Shown here: in pieces, positions 15,830 through 24,817 of the stretch | Layout of the letters: each line of letters begins with the position of its first letter | How positions within the stretch are numbered: the stretch's first letter is position 1 | Source of the DNA: HLUCCA09 sp038757905 | Lineage (GTDB): Bacteria; Pseudomonadota; Alphaproteobacteria; Rhodobacterales; Rhodobacteraceae | Assembly: GCA_038757905.1 (NCBI GenBank) | Contig: JBCDGG010000013.1 | Location: forward strand, 1-52,957 | Length of the DNA: 52,957 bases | Direction of reading: 5' to 3' | Notes under the pieces: model-generated | What the model saw: only the letters and a program-made list of their open reading frames with translations | The model's database searches: none | What the model was told of the DNA's origin: nothing | Program-made: the position numbers and the translations under genes

Positions 15830-17218
15830 ATGCAAGTTGGGTTCTCAGGGAAACCAGGGCGAAGGGCAATCGTGTCGGCTGTTCTGCTGGCCATGACAGC
15901 GCCTGCCGCCGTCGTCGCACAAGCGGCCGGGGGCAACGGCCAGGCCGCGGAGCAAGCGGCCGATCACGATGCCGCTTTTCGGTTTCAGGACGCGATGGCA
16001 GATGCGCTTTCTTTCGTTGGTTTCGGAACCGAAGAGCCGACTGGCGAGGAGAGCACGCGAGAAGCTGTCGAAGCGGCCGCAATCTCTGTCGACGCTATGG
16101 CGGATGATGAAGGTTTCTCACTCGAAGGCCTCGTCACCAAAGCCAGATCCTTCGTTGGGATGGGGGCGAACGCAGATGCGGCGACGGATGAGGAAGCCGT
16201 GACCGCTCCGGACGCAACCGAGGACGGCGAAGCAGCGCCTGTCATCCGGGCGGTCGAGCTGATCTCGCCCGGTGCCGAGCAGACCGTCTTGCAGCGCAAC
16301 TTCTTCGGCCGTGTCGTTGCGCGCGAAACGGCCAATCTTGCCTTTCCGCTCAATGGGACGCTGAACAAGTTCCCGGTGGGCGAGGGGGTGGTGGTCGAGG
16401 CCGGTGCGCTGCTCGCACAGCTCGATCTCGCTCCGTTCGAGCGGGCCGTTGAACGCGCCGAACTTCGGCTGGAGCAGGCCGAACGCGCCTTTCAGCGCGC
16501 CAGCCAACTCACCGATCGCGGAGCAGGTGCAGCGACAGCCGCCGAAGACGCCCAAACCGCGCGCGATCTGGCAGAGGTGTCCCTGCGTGAAGCCCGCGAT
16601 GCGCTTGCAGACGCGACCATCGTGGCGCCGTATCGCGCGCTCGTTGCCGAACGGATGACGGCGAACCACGTCATTGTGGAGCCCGGCCTGCCGATTGTCA
16701 GGGTGCACGATATCTCTCAGATGCGGGTCGAGATCGATGTGCCCGAGCGCCTGGTTCAACGTCTCCCGGTGCAGTCCGGCGTCACGTTCACCGCAGAGCT
16801 TCCCGGCGCAATCGAGCCCGTTTCCCTGAGCATCGTCGAGTTCGAAGCCGACACGGAGGCCGTCGGCCAGAGCTATACCTTCACGCTTGCGCTGCCAGAC
16901 GAGGCGGCAATGGCTCTCTTGCCGGGGAGCTCGGTGACGATCACGGCGGCGCTGCCGGCTGCCGAGCCGTCCTTGGTCTTGCCGACCACGGCCATTGCCG
17001 CCGACGAACAGCGGCGACCCTATGTGATGGTGTTTGAGCCGACAGGCGCTGACCGGGGTGTCGTCCGCGCTCTCGTCGTTGACGTCTCCAGTGTCGATGG
17101 CACCAGCTTCTCGGTCGCGGGTCTGCCAAACGATGTCGAGATCGTCGAGACGGGCGCGCATCTTCTGCGCGACGGCCAGAATGTTCGCCGCTTCACCAGC
17201 CTCCGCGCAAAGGAATAG
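15830..17218 (+). CDS. RND efflux periplasmic adaptor (membrane fusion protein) with acidic N-terminal extension
   Basis: This 462-residue adaptor links an inner-membrane RND pump to an outer-membrane channel. It has a signal sequence (residues 1-30, AVLLAMTAPAAVVAQA). The lipoyl half-motifs flank a short alpha-hairpin: GRVVARETANLAFPLNGTL, then DATIVAPYRALVAER. Beta-barrel and membrane-proximal domains follow. Residues about 35-135 are unusual: an acidic, Ala/Glu-rich insertion with two similar units, ALSFVGFGTEEP and ARSFVGMGANAD, absent from ordinary adaptors. The pump gene follows after 3 nt. No TolC-like gene is present, so the pump must borrow a channel encoded elsewhere. Confidence 0.9.
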   Translation: MQVGFSGKPGRRAIVSAVLLAMTAPAAVVAQAAGGNGQAAEQAADHDAAFRFQDAMADALSFVGFGTEEPTGEESTREAVEAAAISVDAMADDEGFSLEGLVTKARSFVGMGANADAATDEEAVTAPDATEDGEAAPVIRAVELISPGAEQTVLQRNFFGRVVARETANLAFPLNGTLNKFPVGEGVVVEAGALLAQLDLAPFERAVERAELRLEQAERAFQRASQLTDRGAGAATAAEDAQTARDLAEVSLREARDALADATIVAPYRALVAERMTANHVIVEPGLPIVRVHDISQMRVEIDVPERLVQRLPVQSGVTFTAELPGAIEPVSLSIVEFEADTEAVGQSYTFTLALPDEAAMALLPGSSVTITAALPAAEPSLVLPTTAIAADEQRRPYVMVFEPTGADRGVVRALVVDVSSVDGTSFSVAGLPNDVEIVETGAHLLRDGQNVRRFTSLRAKE

Positions 17219-17221
17219 AGG

Positions 17222-20200
17222 ATGGATATCGCGCGCAGATCCATTGAGAAGCCGCTTTATACCTGGCTTCTGATCCTGTTTTGCCTGTTCGGGGGCATCG
17301 CCGGCTATCTGGGTGTCGGGAAACTCGAAGATCCGACCTTCACGCTCAAATCGGCTCTCGTCATCACCCCGTATACCGGCGCGTCCGCCTCCGAAGTCGC
17401 GATCGAAGTCTCCGAGGTTCTGGAGGCGGAGATCCAGCAGATGGGCGAAGTCGACACCATCCTGTCGCGCAATGTGCCCGGCCTTTCAGTCATCGAAGTC
17501 GAGATGCAGGACATCTTCGACGGGAGCGAGCTTCCGCAAATCTGGGATGACCTGCGCGACCGGGTCGACAATGCGCGCGGCTCCCTGCCGCCTGAAGCCC
17601 GTTCCCCAACCATCAATGACAGTTTCGGCGATGTCTTCGGCGTTTTCTACGCCGTGAAAGCGCCGGGTTTCACGGATGCGCAAATCTGGGAAATCGCGAC
17701 GTTCCTGCGTCGCGAGGTTCTCGCCGTTGGCGGTGTGGCCAATGTTGAGGTCTTCGGCCTGCCGGAGGAGGCTATCTACATTGAGCCTTCCCAGGCGTCG
17801 CTCGCCAATCTGGGGGTCGCACCCGATGCGATCATCGCGGCCGTCGCCCGGGCCAATGCGTTGAACGTCACGGGCGAGGCAGCGTCTAACGGGCGCCAGA
17901 TCGAGATCGACTCGCCGGAACCCGATGACAGCGTCGCCGCCATCTCGCGTCTCACCTTCGGCGTTCAGGGCGAGGTTCTCAACCTCACCGACTTTTCCGC
18001 TGTCTACCGCGCGCGGGTGGATCAGCCAGACCAGATCATCCGCCACAACGGAGAAGAGGGGTTCACACTTGGCATTGCGGGGCTGACGAGCGCGAACATC
18101 GTCACGGTCGGGCAGGCGATCGAAGAGAAACTCGCCGCGCTCGAAGGGGTCCTGCCGCTGGGTGTCGCCCTGTCGCCGATTTACGAGCAGCATCGCGTCG
18201 TCGATGCGGCAAATGCCGAGTCGCTTCAGTCGGTGCTGGTGTCGGTCGGCATCGTCATCGGTGTTCTGGCGCTGTTCATGGGCTGGCGGTCCGGCGTGGT
18301 TGTCGGCGTCTCGTTGCTTTTGACCGTCAGCTTCACCTTCTTCTTCATGAACCTGTTCGACATCAAGGTCGAACGCATCAGCCTTGGCGCGCTGATCATC
18401 GCGATGGGGATGCTGGTCGACAACGCCATCGTTGTCGCCGAAGGCATGCAGGTCGAAATGCGCAAGGGCCGCAAGGCCAAGGAAGCGGCGGCAGAAGTAG
18501 CCCGAAAGACCCAATTTCCCCTTCTGGGAGCGACCGTGATCGGCATTCTGGCCTTTGCCGGCATCGGGCTGAGCCCCGACAGCTCCGGCGAGTTCCTGTT
18601 CTCGCTCTTCGCTGTCATCGGCATTTCGCTGATGCTGAGCTGGCTTCTTGCCGTCACCGTCACACCGCTCTTTGCGAGCTACGTCTTCAAGGTCGGCGGG
18701 CTGGCCGAAGGCAAAGACCCATACGATACGCTGTTCTTCCGCATGTATGGCGGCCTTGTCCGTGGCGCGCTGTCCGTGCGGTGGTTGGTCATTCCGGCCC
18801 TGGTCGGCATAACGGTCGGCTGCATGTGGGCGATGAGCCTGGTGACCCAACAGTTCTTCCCACCGGCGAACACACCGCTGTTCTATCTGAACTATCAGGC
18901 CGCGCAGGGCACCTCGATTCACGAAACCGCCGAAGACCTCGCGATTGTCGAGGCCTGGCTCGCGGAGCGGTCGGATGTGCTGGCCTATACGACATCGGCC
19001 GGCGGCCCGTTCTCGCGCTACACCCTGACCTACACCCCCGCGGACAGCGATCCCGCCTATGGACAGATCATCATCCGCGCCCGGAGCTTCCAGGCGATCG
19101 ACACGCTAAGGGCGGAGCTGGACGCCTTCGCCCTCGAAGCGCTGCCTTGGGCCGAGGTCCGGACCCAGCAGATCATCTATGGGCCGCCCGTTGGGGCGGA
19201 TGTCGAGGTGCGCATTTCCGGCCCGGACCCTGACACTCTGCGTGCGCTCGCCGACGAGGCACAGCTCGTCTTCGAGACCGCCACCGAGAACCTCCTCACC
19301 GAGCGCATCGACTGGCGGGAACGCGAACTGATCGTGCAGCCGATCTTCGCAACAGAGCGCGCACAGGCGCTCGGCGTGACCCGTCAGGACGTATCGCGAT
19401 CGATCGCCATCGCGACGGACGGGTTGCGGGCCGGTCTGTTCCGCGAACAAGACCGCCTGATCCCCATCCTCGTTCGGACCCCGCGAGCGGAGCAGACGGC
19501 CGACGGGCTTCTGCTCGACCAAAAGGTCTTTTCGCGCGCGACCGAGGATTACGTCCCGCTGGAACAGGTGATCGACGGGTTCGATGTCGAGGTGCGCGAC
19601 ACACTGATCGAACGCCGCAACCGTGTTCCCACGATCTCTGTGCAATCCTTCACGCCTGCCGGGGTCATGCCGGCAACGGCTTTCGGCGAGGTGCGCGACC
19701 AGATTGAAGCGATGGATGTTCCGCCGGGCTACACAATCGAATGGGGCGGCGAGTATGAAAGCGCAACCGCAGCGCAGATCAGCCTGGCCCGGCAAATGCC
19801 GCTTGCCTTCGGAGCGATGCTCCTGCTGACCATCCTCGTCTTCGGCAAACTTCGGCAAACCTTCGTCATCTGGACCGTGGTCCCCATGGCGGTGAACGGC
19901 GTCGCCCTGGGGCTCCTGCTCACCGACCTGCCGTTCAGCTTCGTCGCGCTTCTCGGTCTTCTCTCGCTGAAAGGCATGTTGATCAAGAACGGCATCGTTC
20001 TGATCGATGAGATCGACGCTCAGAAAAACGAGCACGGCAAGCTGCAAAGCGAGGCCATCGTCTATGCCTCGAAGACGCGGTTGCGCCCCGTGGTGCTGGC
20101 CTCGGGCACGACCATTCTCGGGCTGCTGCCGCTGGTCGCCGATCCGTTCTTTGCCTCCATGGCGGTGAGCATCATGGCGGGTCTTGGTTTTGCGACGGTG

Positions 20201-20389
20201 CTGACGCTGATCGGCGTGCCGGTTCTCTACCACACCTATCTGCGCCGCGAGCGCCGGGCAGAGCAGCACATCCGAAGCGCCGAAGAGCAGCGTTTGCGGG
20301 GGGAGGAGCCCGCCGGGAGGCCCTCGTCCGAGCCCGAGCCGTCAAACGACCGGGATGGTGCCGGGCTGCGGCCCTTGGCAGCCGAGTAG
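17222..20389 (+). CDS. RND multidrug efflux pump, inner-membrane transporter
   Basis: This 1055-residue proton-driven exporter has the twelve-helix, duplicated RND architecture. The N-terminal helix is IEKPLYTWLLILFCLFGG, followed by the first periplasmic porter loop. The helix-4 signature GMLVDNAIVVAEG carries the proton-relay Asp; the neighbouring Asp of AcrB is Asn here, as in several RND subgroups. The second half repeats the pattern with LKGMLIKNGIVLIDEID, and a charged C-terminal tail follows. Within a few bases it follows the adaptor gene and is controlled by the divergent TetR. The exported compound is not readable. Confidence 0.93.
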   Translation: MDIARRSIEKPLYTWLLILFCLFGGIAGYLGVGKLEDPTFTLKSALVITPYTGASASEVAIEVSEVLEAEIQQMGEVDTILSRNVPGLSVIEVEMQDIFDGSELPQIWDDLRDRVDNARGSLPPEARSPTINDSFGDVFGVFYAVKAPGFTDAQIWEIATFLRREVLAVGGVANVEVFGLPEEAIYIEPSQASLANLGVAPDAIIAAVARANALNVTGEAASNGRQIEIDSPEPDDSVAAISRLTFGVQGEVLNLTDFSAVYRARVDQPDQIIRHNGEEGFTLGIAGLTSANIVTVGQAIEEKLAALEGVLPLGVALSPIYEQHRVVDAANAESLQSVLVSVGIVIGVLALFMGWRSGVVVGVSLLLTVSFTFFFMNLFDIKVERISLGALIIAMGMLVDNAIVVAEGMQVEMRKGRKAKEAAAEVARKTQFPLLGATVIGILAFAGIGLSPDSSGEFLFSLFAVIGISLMLSWLLAVTVTPLFASYVFKVGGLAEGKDPYDTLFFRMYGGLVRGALSVRWLVIPALVGITVGCMWAMSLVTQQFFPPANTPLFYLNYQAAQGTSIHETAEDLAIVEAWLAERSDVLAYTTSAGGPFSRYTLTYTPADSDPAYGQIIIRARSFQAIDTLRAELDAFALEALPWAEVRTQQIIYGPPVGADVEVRISGPDPDTLRALADEAQLVFETATENLLTERIDWRERELIVQPIFATERAQALGVTRQDVSRSIAIATDGLRAGLFREQDRLIPILVRTPRAEQTADGLLLDQKVFSRATEDYVPLEQVIDGFDVEVRDTLIERRNRVPTISVQSFTPAGVMPATAFGEVRDQIEAMDVPPGYTIEWGGEYESATAAQISLARQMPLAFGAMLLLTILVFGKLRQTFVIWTVVPMAVNGVALGLLLTDLPFSFVALLGLLSLKGMLIKNGIVLIDEIDAQKNEHGKLQSEAIVYASKTRLRPVVLASGTTILGLLPLVADPFFASMAVSIMAGLGFATVLTLIGVPVLYHTYLRRERRAEQHIRSAEEQRLRGEEPAGRPSSEPEPSNDRDGAGLRPLAAE

Positions 20390-20762
20390 CACCTCCCCCT
20401 GCTGGGCTCAGGACCCCCTGATTTCGAACGCGGGGGCAAGGTTCGCGGGTCGAAGATCGAGCGGTGACATGGTCGATCTCTTCGCGATCACCGGCAGTAC
20501 GCCTGGGCCAAGATGGATCGTCACGCTGTCGGCTGAAGCCGTTGAGCACGACCCAAAACCTCTCTCAGACCCCGAAGCAGGGGGAGCTGGCACCGTTTGG
20601 TGCGTTCCGCCCCCGGCTCCGGCCTGCTTTGCCAATCCGCTCATCGGCGCGCCCACCATCCTGCGGGCTTGACCCTCACAAGATGTCACGCAAGCCTTCG
20701 GGCAGCCCGGTGCCAAGCAAGCCGTGACGGCTTGGAAGGTGCCCATCGGAAGGAGAGACAGA
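20390..20762. other. Gene-free stretch before the tannase-like gene
   Basis: This stretch of 373 nt holds no frame with coding character. The final 20 nt contain CGGAAGGAGAGACAGA, the ribosome binding site of the esterase gene. No strong terminator-like inverted repeat was found after the pump gene. Confidence 0.5.
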
Positions 20763-22160
20763 ATGAGATGTATCCTAGGCGCGCTGGTCCTCGGCATGGC
20801 TGGCGTGCCCGCTGCCGCGCAGCAGAGCGAGGGAGAGTGCGCCGCACTTCGGGACACGGTGTTTTCAGGCGGTCACGTCACGTCGACGCGGGTCATTGCG
20901 GAGTCCGAGGCGCTTCCCGCCTATTGCGAAGTGCGGGCGACCGCGCTCCCCGCCATCTCCATCGAAGTGCGCCTGCCCATGGACGGCTGGAACGGCAAGT
21001 TCTACCAGGCCGGTTGCGGCGGGTTTTGCGGTATTCTCGGTCGGGCCGATGCCGGGGCCAGCTGGATCAACGCGATGCGGCCGGGACTGGAGCGGGGATA
21101 TGCAACGGCCACGTCTGACAGCGGCCACCATGCCCTGTCCGTTGTGGATGCCGGGTGGGCCTACAACAACCCGCACGCCGAACGCGACTGGGGCTGGCGG
21201 TCGATCGCAGAGACCAATCGTGTCGCCAACATCATGGTTGAGGCCTTCTACGGCACCGCCTCGGAGCAGGCGATCTTCCAGGGCTGCTCGACAGGGGGCC
21301 GGATGGCGCATGTCGCGGCCCTTCGCTATCCCGAAATGTTCGACGGGATCATTTCTGGGGCGCCTGCGATGGATTACCCCGGGCTTGTCGGCACCAAGAT
21401 GTCCTGGCTGGTCCAGGCCAACACGGCCCCCGACGGTAGCCAGATCCTCGGGCCGGAGGAGGCGGCGACCATCGGACAGGCGGTGCTTGACCAGTGCGAC
21501 GCCGCGGATGGCGCCGCAGACGGAGCGATTGCCGATCCGCGTCAATGCGAGGTCGATTACGCTGGCCTCGGGCTGACCAACCAGCAGCTCGACACGCTCG
21601 CCCTCTGGCGCCAGGGCCCGCAGAATGCCGCGGGCCAGCAGCTCTATCCCGGGGGCGTTCCCGAAGGCTCCGAGCCCTTTTGGTGGCTTTGGCTGACCGG
21701 CAACGGGGACGGCGGCGGCAACCTCGTGCCAGCCTTCGCCACCGGGTTCGGCCGGTTCATGGCTTTTGACGAGGATCCCGGCGCCACATGGTCGCCGACG
21801 GACTTCGACTTTGAAGTCGATCCAGGCCGCATGAACGTCTCCACCTCCCACTACAATGGAGACAATCCCGATATCTCCGCGTTTCGGGAGGCCGGCGGCC
21901 GGATGATCGTCTTCCACGGATGGGCGGACGCGATTGTGACACCCTACAAAACCGTGGACTGGTACGAACGGGCGGCAGAGGAGGCGGGCGGCGCAGACGC
22001 CCTGGCCGAAAACGTCGCGCTCTTCATGGTGCCGGGCCTCGATCATTGCGGCATCCTGCCGGGCCCCGGGGGGATCAACGCGGCAGCCCTCGATCCGATG
22101 ACACCGCTGGAGACTTGGCTGAACGAAGGGACACCGCCGACGTCGATCCTCGCTCAATGA
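20763..22160 (+). CDS. Secreted tannase / feruloyl esterase family protein
   Basis: This 465-residue exported esterase has a signal peptide at residues 1-20 (MRCILGALVLGMAGVPAAAQ). The family's CS-D-HC arrangement is visible: the nucleophilic Ser within GCSTGGRMA beside a Cys, the acid Asp in HGWADAIVTP, and the catalytic His beside a Cys in LDHCGILPGPG. The two cysteines form the disulfide that joins Ser and His regions. Members hydrolyse galloyl, feruloyl or phthalate-type esters. The ATG at 20763 is chosen because GGAAGGAGAG precedes it and it begins the signal peptide; an upstream in-frame ATG would add 13 residues. It is a lone gene. Confidence 0.9.
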   Translation: MRCILGALVLGMAGVPAAAQQSEGECAALRDTVFSGGHVTSTRVIAESEALPAYCEVRATALPAISIEVRLPMDGWNGKFYQAGCGGFCGILGRADAGASWINAMRPGLERGYATATSDSGHHALSVVDAGWAYNNPHAERDWGWRSIAETNRVANIMVEAFYGTASEQAIFQGCSTGGRMAHVAALRYPEMFDGIISGAPAMDYPGLVGTKMSWLVQANTAPDGSQILGPEEAATIGQAVLDQCDAADGAADGAIADPRQCEVDYAGLGLTNQQLDTLALWRQGPQNAAGQQLYPGGVPEGSEPFWWLWLTGNGDGGGNLVPAFATGFGRFMAFDEDPGATWSPTDFDFEVDPGRMNVSTSHYNGDNPDISAFREAGGRMIVFHGWADAIVTPYKTVDWYERAAEEAGGADALAENVALFMVPGLDHCGILPGPGGINAAALDPMTPLETWLNEGTPPTSILAQ

Positions 22161-22490
22161 CGGCGCTCCGTTCGAAGCGATGATCGAACACAACCGGCGC
22201 GGCCAGAACGGCCGCGTCGGAGTTGCCCACCAGATGGGTGCTTCAAACGGTCGTCAGGTACGTCCGCCCCGGCGCCGCCTTGGCAAGCGCTGCGGCATCG
22301 GCAGAGGGCGGATGCGCGCTTCGCCGACGTTCAGCGCAACCCAAATCGCGCTTGGGCCGCGAAGGCCCGCTCGGGCGGAGGCAGCGCAGCCCCTCGAAGA
22401 CGCATCGATCCTCAGGGATGGGCCAAGGCCGTGACCGATGCGCGCTGGTCCGCCTTGCCGTGCGCCTGCGATCTGCCGGAGCTTCGCGCG
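22161..22490. other. Gene-free gap between convergent genes
   Basis: This gap of 330 nt separates the esterase gene from the ABC-2 permease gene, which are transcribed towards each other. Apart from the hairpin at 22194-22220 I see nothing recognisable. Open frames here on both strands are short or continue as shadows of the permease gene. Confidence 0.5.
22194..22220. terminator. Terminator-like hairpin after the esterase gene
   Basis: CCGGCGCGGCC (22194-22204) pairs with GGCCGCGTCGG (22210-22220) across a 5-nt AGAAC loop. The stem is 11 bp with one G-T wobble. It lies 34 nt after the esterase stop codon, and no T-run follows. Confidence 0.6.
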
Positions 22491-23252
22491 CTAGTTTCGA
22501 ATGCGCCAGCCGGTCCTGAAGATCCACCAGATGATTGCAAGGCACAGCACCGTGAAGCTGGTGATCGCCAGGAGGCTCACGCCAATCGGAAGGTCGGCCA
22601 CGCCGAAAAAGGACCAGCGAAAGCCCGAGACAAGGTAGACGACCGGGTTGAAGAGAGAGATCGTCTGCCACACCGGCGGGAGCATGGAGATCGAGTAGAA
22701 CGACCCGCCGAGAAACACCAAGGGTGTGATGACAAGCAGCGGGATGAGCTGGAGCTGCTCGAAATTGCCGGCCCAGATGCCGATGATAAACCCGAGAAGC
22801 GCGAAACTCACACAGGTGAGAACGAGAAAGGCGATCATCGCGAGCGGGCTGACAATCGTGAGGTCGACGAAGAAGGTCGCCGTCACAAGGATGACCACAC
22901 CGATAAAGAGCGCCTTCGTGGCCGCCGCGCCGACGTAGCCGATGGTGATCTCCAGGAAACTCACGGGAGCCGAGAGCAATTCGTAGATCGTCCCGATGAA
23001 TTTCGGAAAGTAGATGCCGAAGCTTGCGTTCTGCGTGGCCTGCGTCATGACGCTCAGCATGACGAGGCCCGGCACGATAAAGGCGCCGTAGCTGACGCCT
23101 TCGACCTCCTGAATACGGCTGCCGATGGCGGCTCCGAAGACCACGAAGTAGAGCGCCGTGGAGATCACCGGGGAAACGAAGCTTTGCGTGAGCGTCCGAA
23201 AGAAACGGGCCATCTCGAACAGGTAGATCGCTTTGATCGCGGCAAAGTTCAT
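22491..23252 (-). CDS. ABC-2 type transporter permease
   Basis: This 253-residue membrane protein has six helices and the ABC-2 hallmarks. The amphipathic first segment is FEMARFFRTLTQSFVSPVIS, and the central signature is LIPLLVITPLVFLGGSFYSI. The ending YLVSGFRWSFFGVADLPIG is typical of YadH-like exporters. Its ATG overlaps the ATPase gene's stop by 4 nt, so the pair forms a two-component exporter. The cargo is unknown; relatives of this arrangement export drugs, polyketides or lipids. Confidence 0.92.
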   Translation of the reverse strand: MNFAAIKAIYLFEMARFFRTLTQSFVSPVISTALYFVVFGAAIGSRIQEVEGVSYGAFIVPGLVMLSVMTQATQNASFGIYFPKFIGTIYELLSAPVSFLEITIGYVGAAATKALFIGVVILVTATFFVDLTIVSPLAMIAFLVLTCVSFALLGFIIGIWAGNFEQLQLIPLLVITPLVFLGGSFYSISMLPPVWQTISLFNPVVYLVSGFRWSFFGVADLPIGVSLLAITSFTVLCLAIIWWIFRTGWRIRN

Positions 23253-24175
23253 GCGGGTTCTTTCACGAGGCCGACGAAGATCTCTTCGAGGCTCGATTGC
23301 TTGGTCTCGAGATCTTTCATGTGCAGGCCAGAGGCTGCAAGGTCATTGAGCAGCCGCGTGATGCCGGTGCGATCGCCCGTCGCTTCGTATCGGTACGTGA
23401 TGGAACACCCGTCGGCGCTGCGCTCCAGATTATAGGCGGTAAGAGCCTCCGGGATCGCCTCGCAGGGGTGTTGAAGCTCGATCGTCAGCTCTTTCTGCCC
23501 CATCCGGGTCATCAGCGCCGATTTTTCTTCGACCAGCAGGATCTCGCCCTTGGCAATCACCCCGATCCGGTCGGCGATCGCCTCGGCCTCTTCGATGTAG
23601 TGCGTCGTCAGGATGATCGTCACACCGTTCTGGCGCAGCCGTTCGACGATCCGCCACATGTCCTGGCGAAGCTCGACATCGACACCGGCCGTGGGCTCGT
23701 CGAGAAAGAGGACACGGGGGTCGTGGCTGAGCGCCTTGGCGATCAGGACCCGGCGCTTCATGCCGCCCGAGAGGGTCATGATCTTGTTGTCGCGCTTGTC
23801 GTCGAGCGACAGATCCCGAAGCAGGCCATCAAGAAACGCGTCGTTCCGCGGCTTCCCGAAGAGGCCGCGGGAAAACCTGACCGTGTTGAGCACCGTCTCG
23901 AAAGGTTCGAGGTTCACCTCCTGCGGAACAAGACCGATCAACGCCCGCGCCGCCCTAAAGTCGCGAACGACGTCGTGCCCACCCACGGTGATGCTGCCGG
24001 ATGTGGCATTGGTGATACCGCAGATTGTCGAGATCAGCGTGGTCTTGCCGGCCCCGTTGGGACCGAGAAGCGCAATGATCTCTCCATCCTCGATCTCAAG
24101 GTTGACGGCCCTGAGTGCCTCGAACCCGCCGTCATATCGCTTGACGAGGTTCTTCACGGATACGATCGCTGCCAT
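23249..24175 (-). CDS. ABC transporter ATP-binding protein (exporter type)
   Basis: This 308-residue ATPase powers the permease encoded next to it. The Walker A motif GPNGAGKTT is near residues 38-46, the signature LSGGMKRR near 135, and Walker B VLFLDEPTAGVD is followed by the H-loop TTHYIEEAE. A roughly 80-residue C-terminal extension resembles the DUF4162-like tail of drug-export ATPases such as YadG/DrrA. It is the first gene of the leftward pair. Confidence 0.93.
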   Translation of the reverse strand: MAAIVSVKNLVKRYDGGFEALRAVNLEIEDGEIIALLGPNGAGKTTLISTICGITNATSGSITVGGHDVVRDFRAARALIGLVPQEVNLEPFETVLNTVRFSRGLFGKPRNDAFLDGLLRDLSLDDKRDNKIMTLSGGMKRRVLIAKALSHDPRVLFLDEPTAGVDVELRQDMWRIVERLRQNGVTIILTTHYIEEAEAIADRIGVIAKGEILLVEEKSALMTRMGQKELTIELQHPCEAIPEALTAYNLERSADGCSITYRYEATGDRTGITRLLNDLAASGLHMKDLETKQSSLEEIFVGLVKEPA

Positions 24176-24595
24176 TCGGCCTTCCTGTTCGAGGTCTCAC
24201 GGAGCGTATTATGACGGCCGGGGATGTCCAGAGAGAGTTCTGTTCGTTCAGGCAGGCTGCACTCTCTCATGGTCTGCAGAGACGACGATCACACGCGCAC
24301 ATCGTTGCCATGCGTCCTTCGGATCGGCTGCGACGCGGCATTCGCGGCGCGTGCAAAGGGCCGCAGCGGGCCTGTCCCGGCTGTTCCGTCTTGACGACCC
24401 ACAGAAGGCCGTGCTCAGCATGACGATGGCCGCGCGCAACGCACCTTTGATGCTGGCCCTCACCGCTGTCGCGATCCCGGATCGGCCTTTGGTTCTGGCG
24501 GCGCTCCTGTCTGGTATGCCTGTCGAATTTCCCCCTCTTAACCGCGCTCAAACAGTTCTTGCTCAACCGCAACGCACAAAGAAGGTCAGACCCAC
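24176..24595. other. Gene-free stretch
   Basis: This stretch of 420 nt lies between the divergent ABC ATPase gene and the 72-aa gene and must contain both promoters. A slightly AT-richer segment at 24530-24595 is the likely promoter of the small gene. No clear operator repeat, RNA gene or coding frame is apparent. Confidence 0.45.
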
Positions 24596-24814
24596 ATGTC
24601 ATTCGTTCCAAACACTTATGAAGAATGGAAACACTGCATTACGGTCAAGTGCGACATTCCACTGACGCAGCAGTTTGTGGCAGAGCGGCTCTCGGCACTG
24701 AATGATCGCAAGGATTTTCACACGCAGAAGTTCATCGCGCGTTGGGGCACAATGCACCACGCGCGTACGGTGGCCTGGTTCGAACAAGCGGCCAAGGACC
24801 TGGCTGCGCAGTGA
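24596..24814 (+). CDS. Small conserved-looking hypothetical protein (72 aa)
   Basis: This compact soluble protein starts SFVPNTYEEWKHCITVKC and contains DFHTQKFIARWG and HHARTVAWFEQA. Two cysteines (positions 14 and 19) and several histidines could bind metal, but there is no recognised motif. Balanced composition and a clean start argue for a real gene; I recall similar short proteins in Rhodobacterales without a function. It converges on the CobW-like GTPase gene with only 3 nt between stop codons, so the two transcripts must overlap at their ends. Confidence 0.75.
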   Translation: MSFVPNTYEEWKHCITVKCDIPLTQQFVAERLSALNDRKDFHTQKFIARWGTMHHARTVAWFEQAAKDLAAQ

Positions 24815-24817
24815 GCC

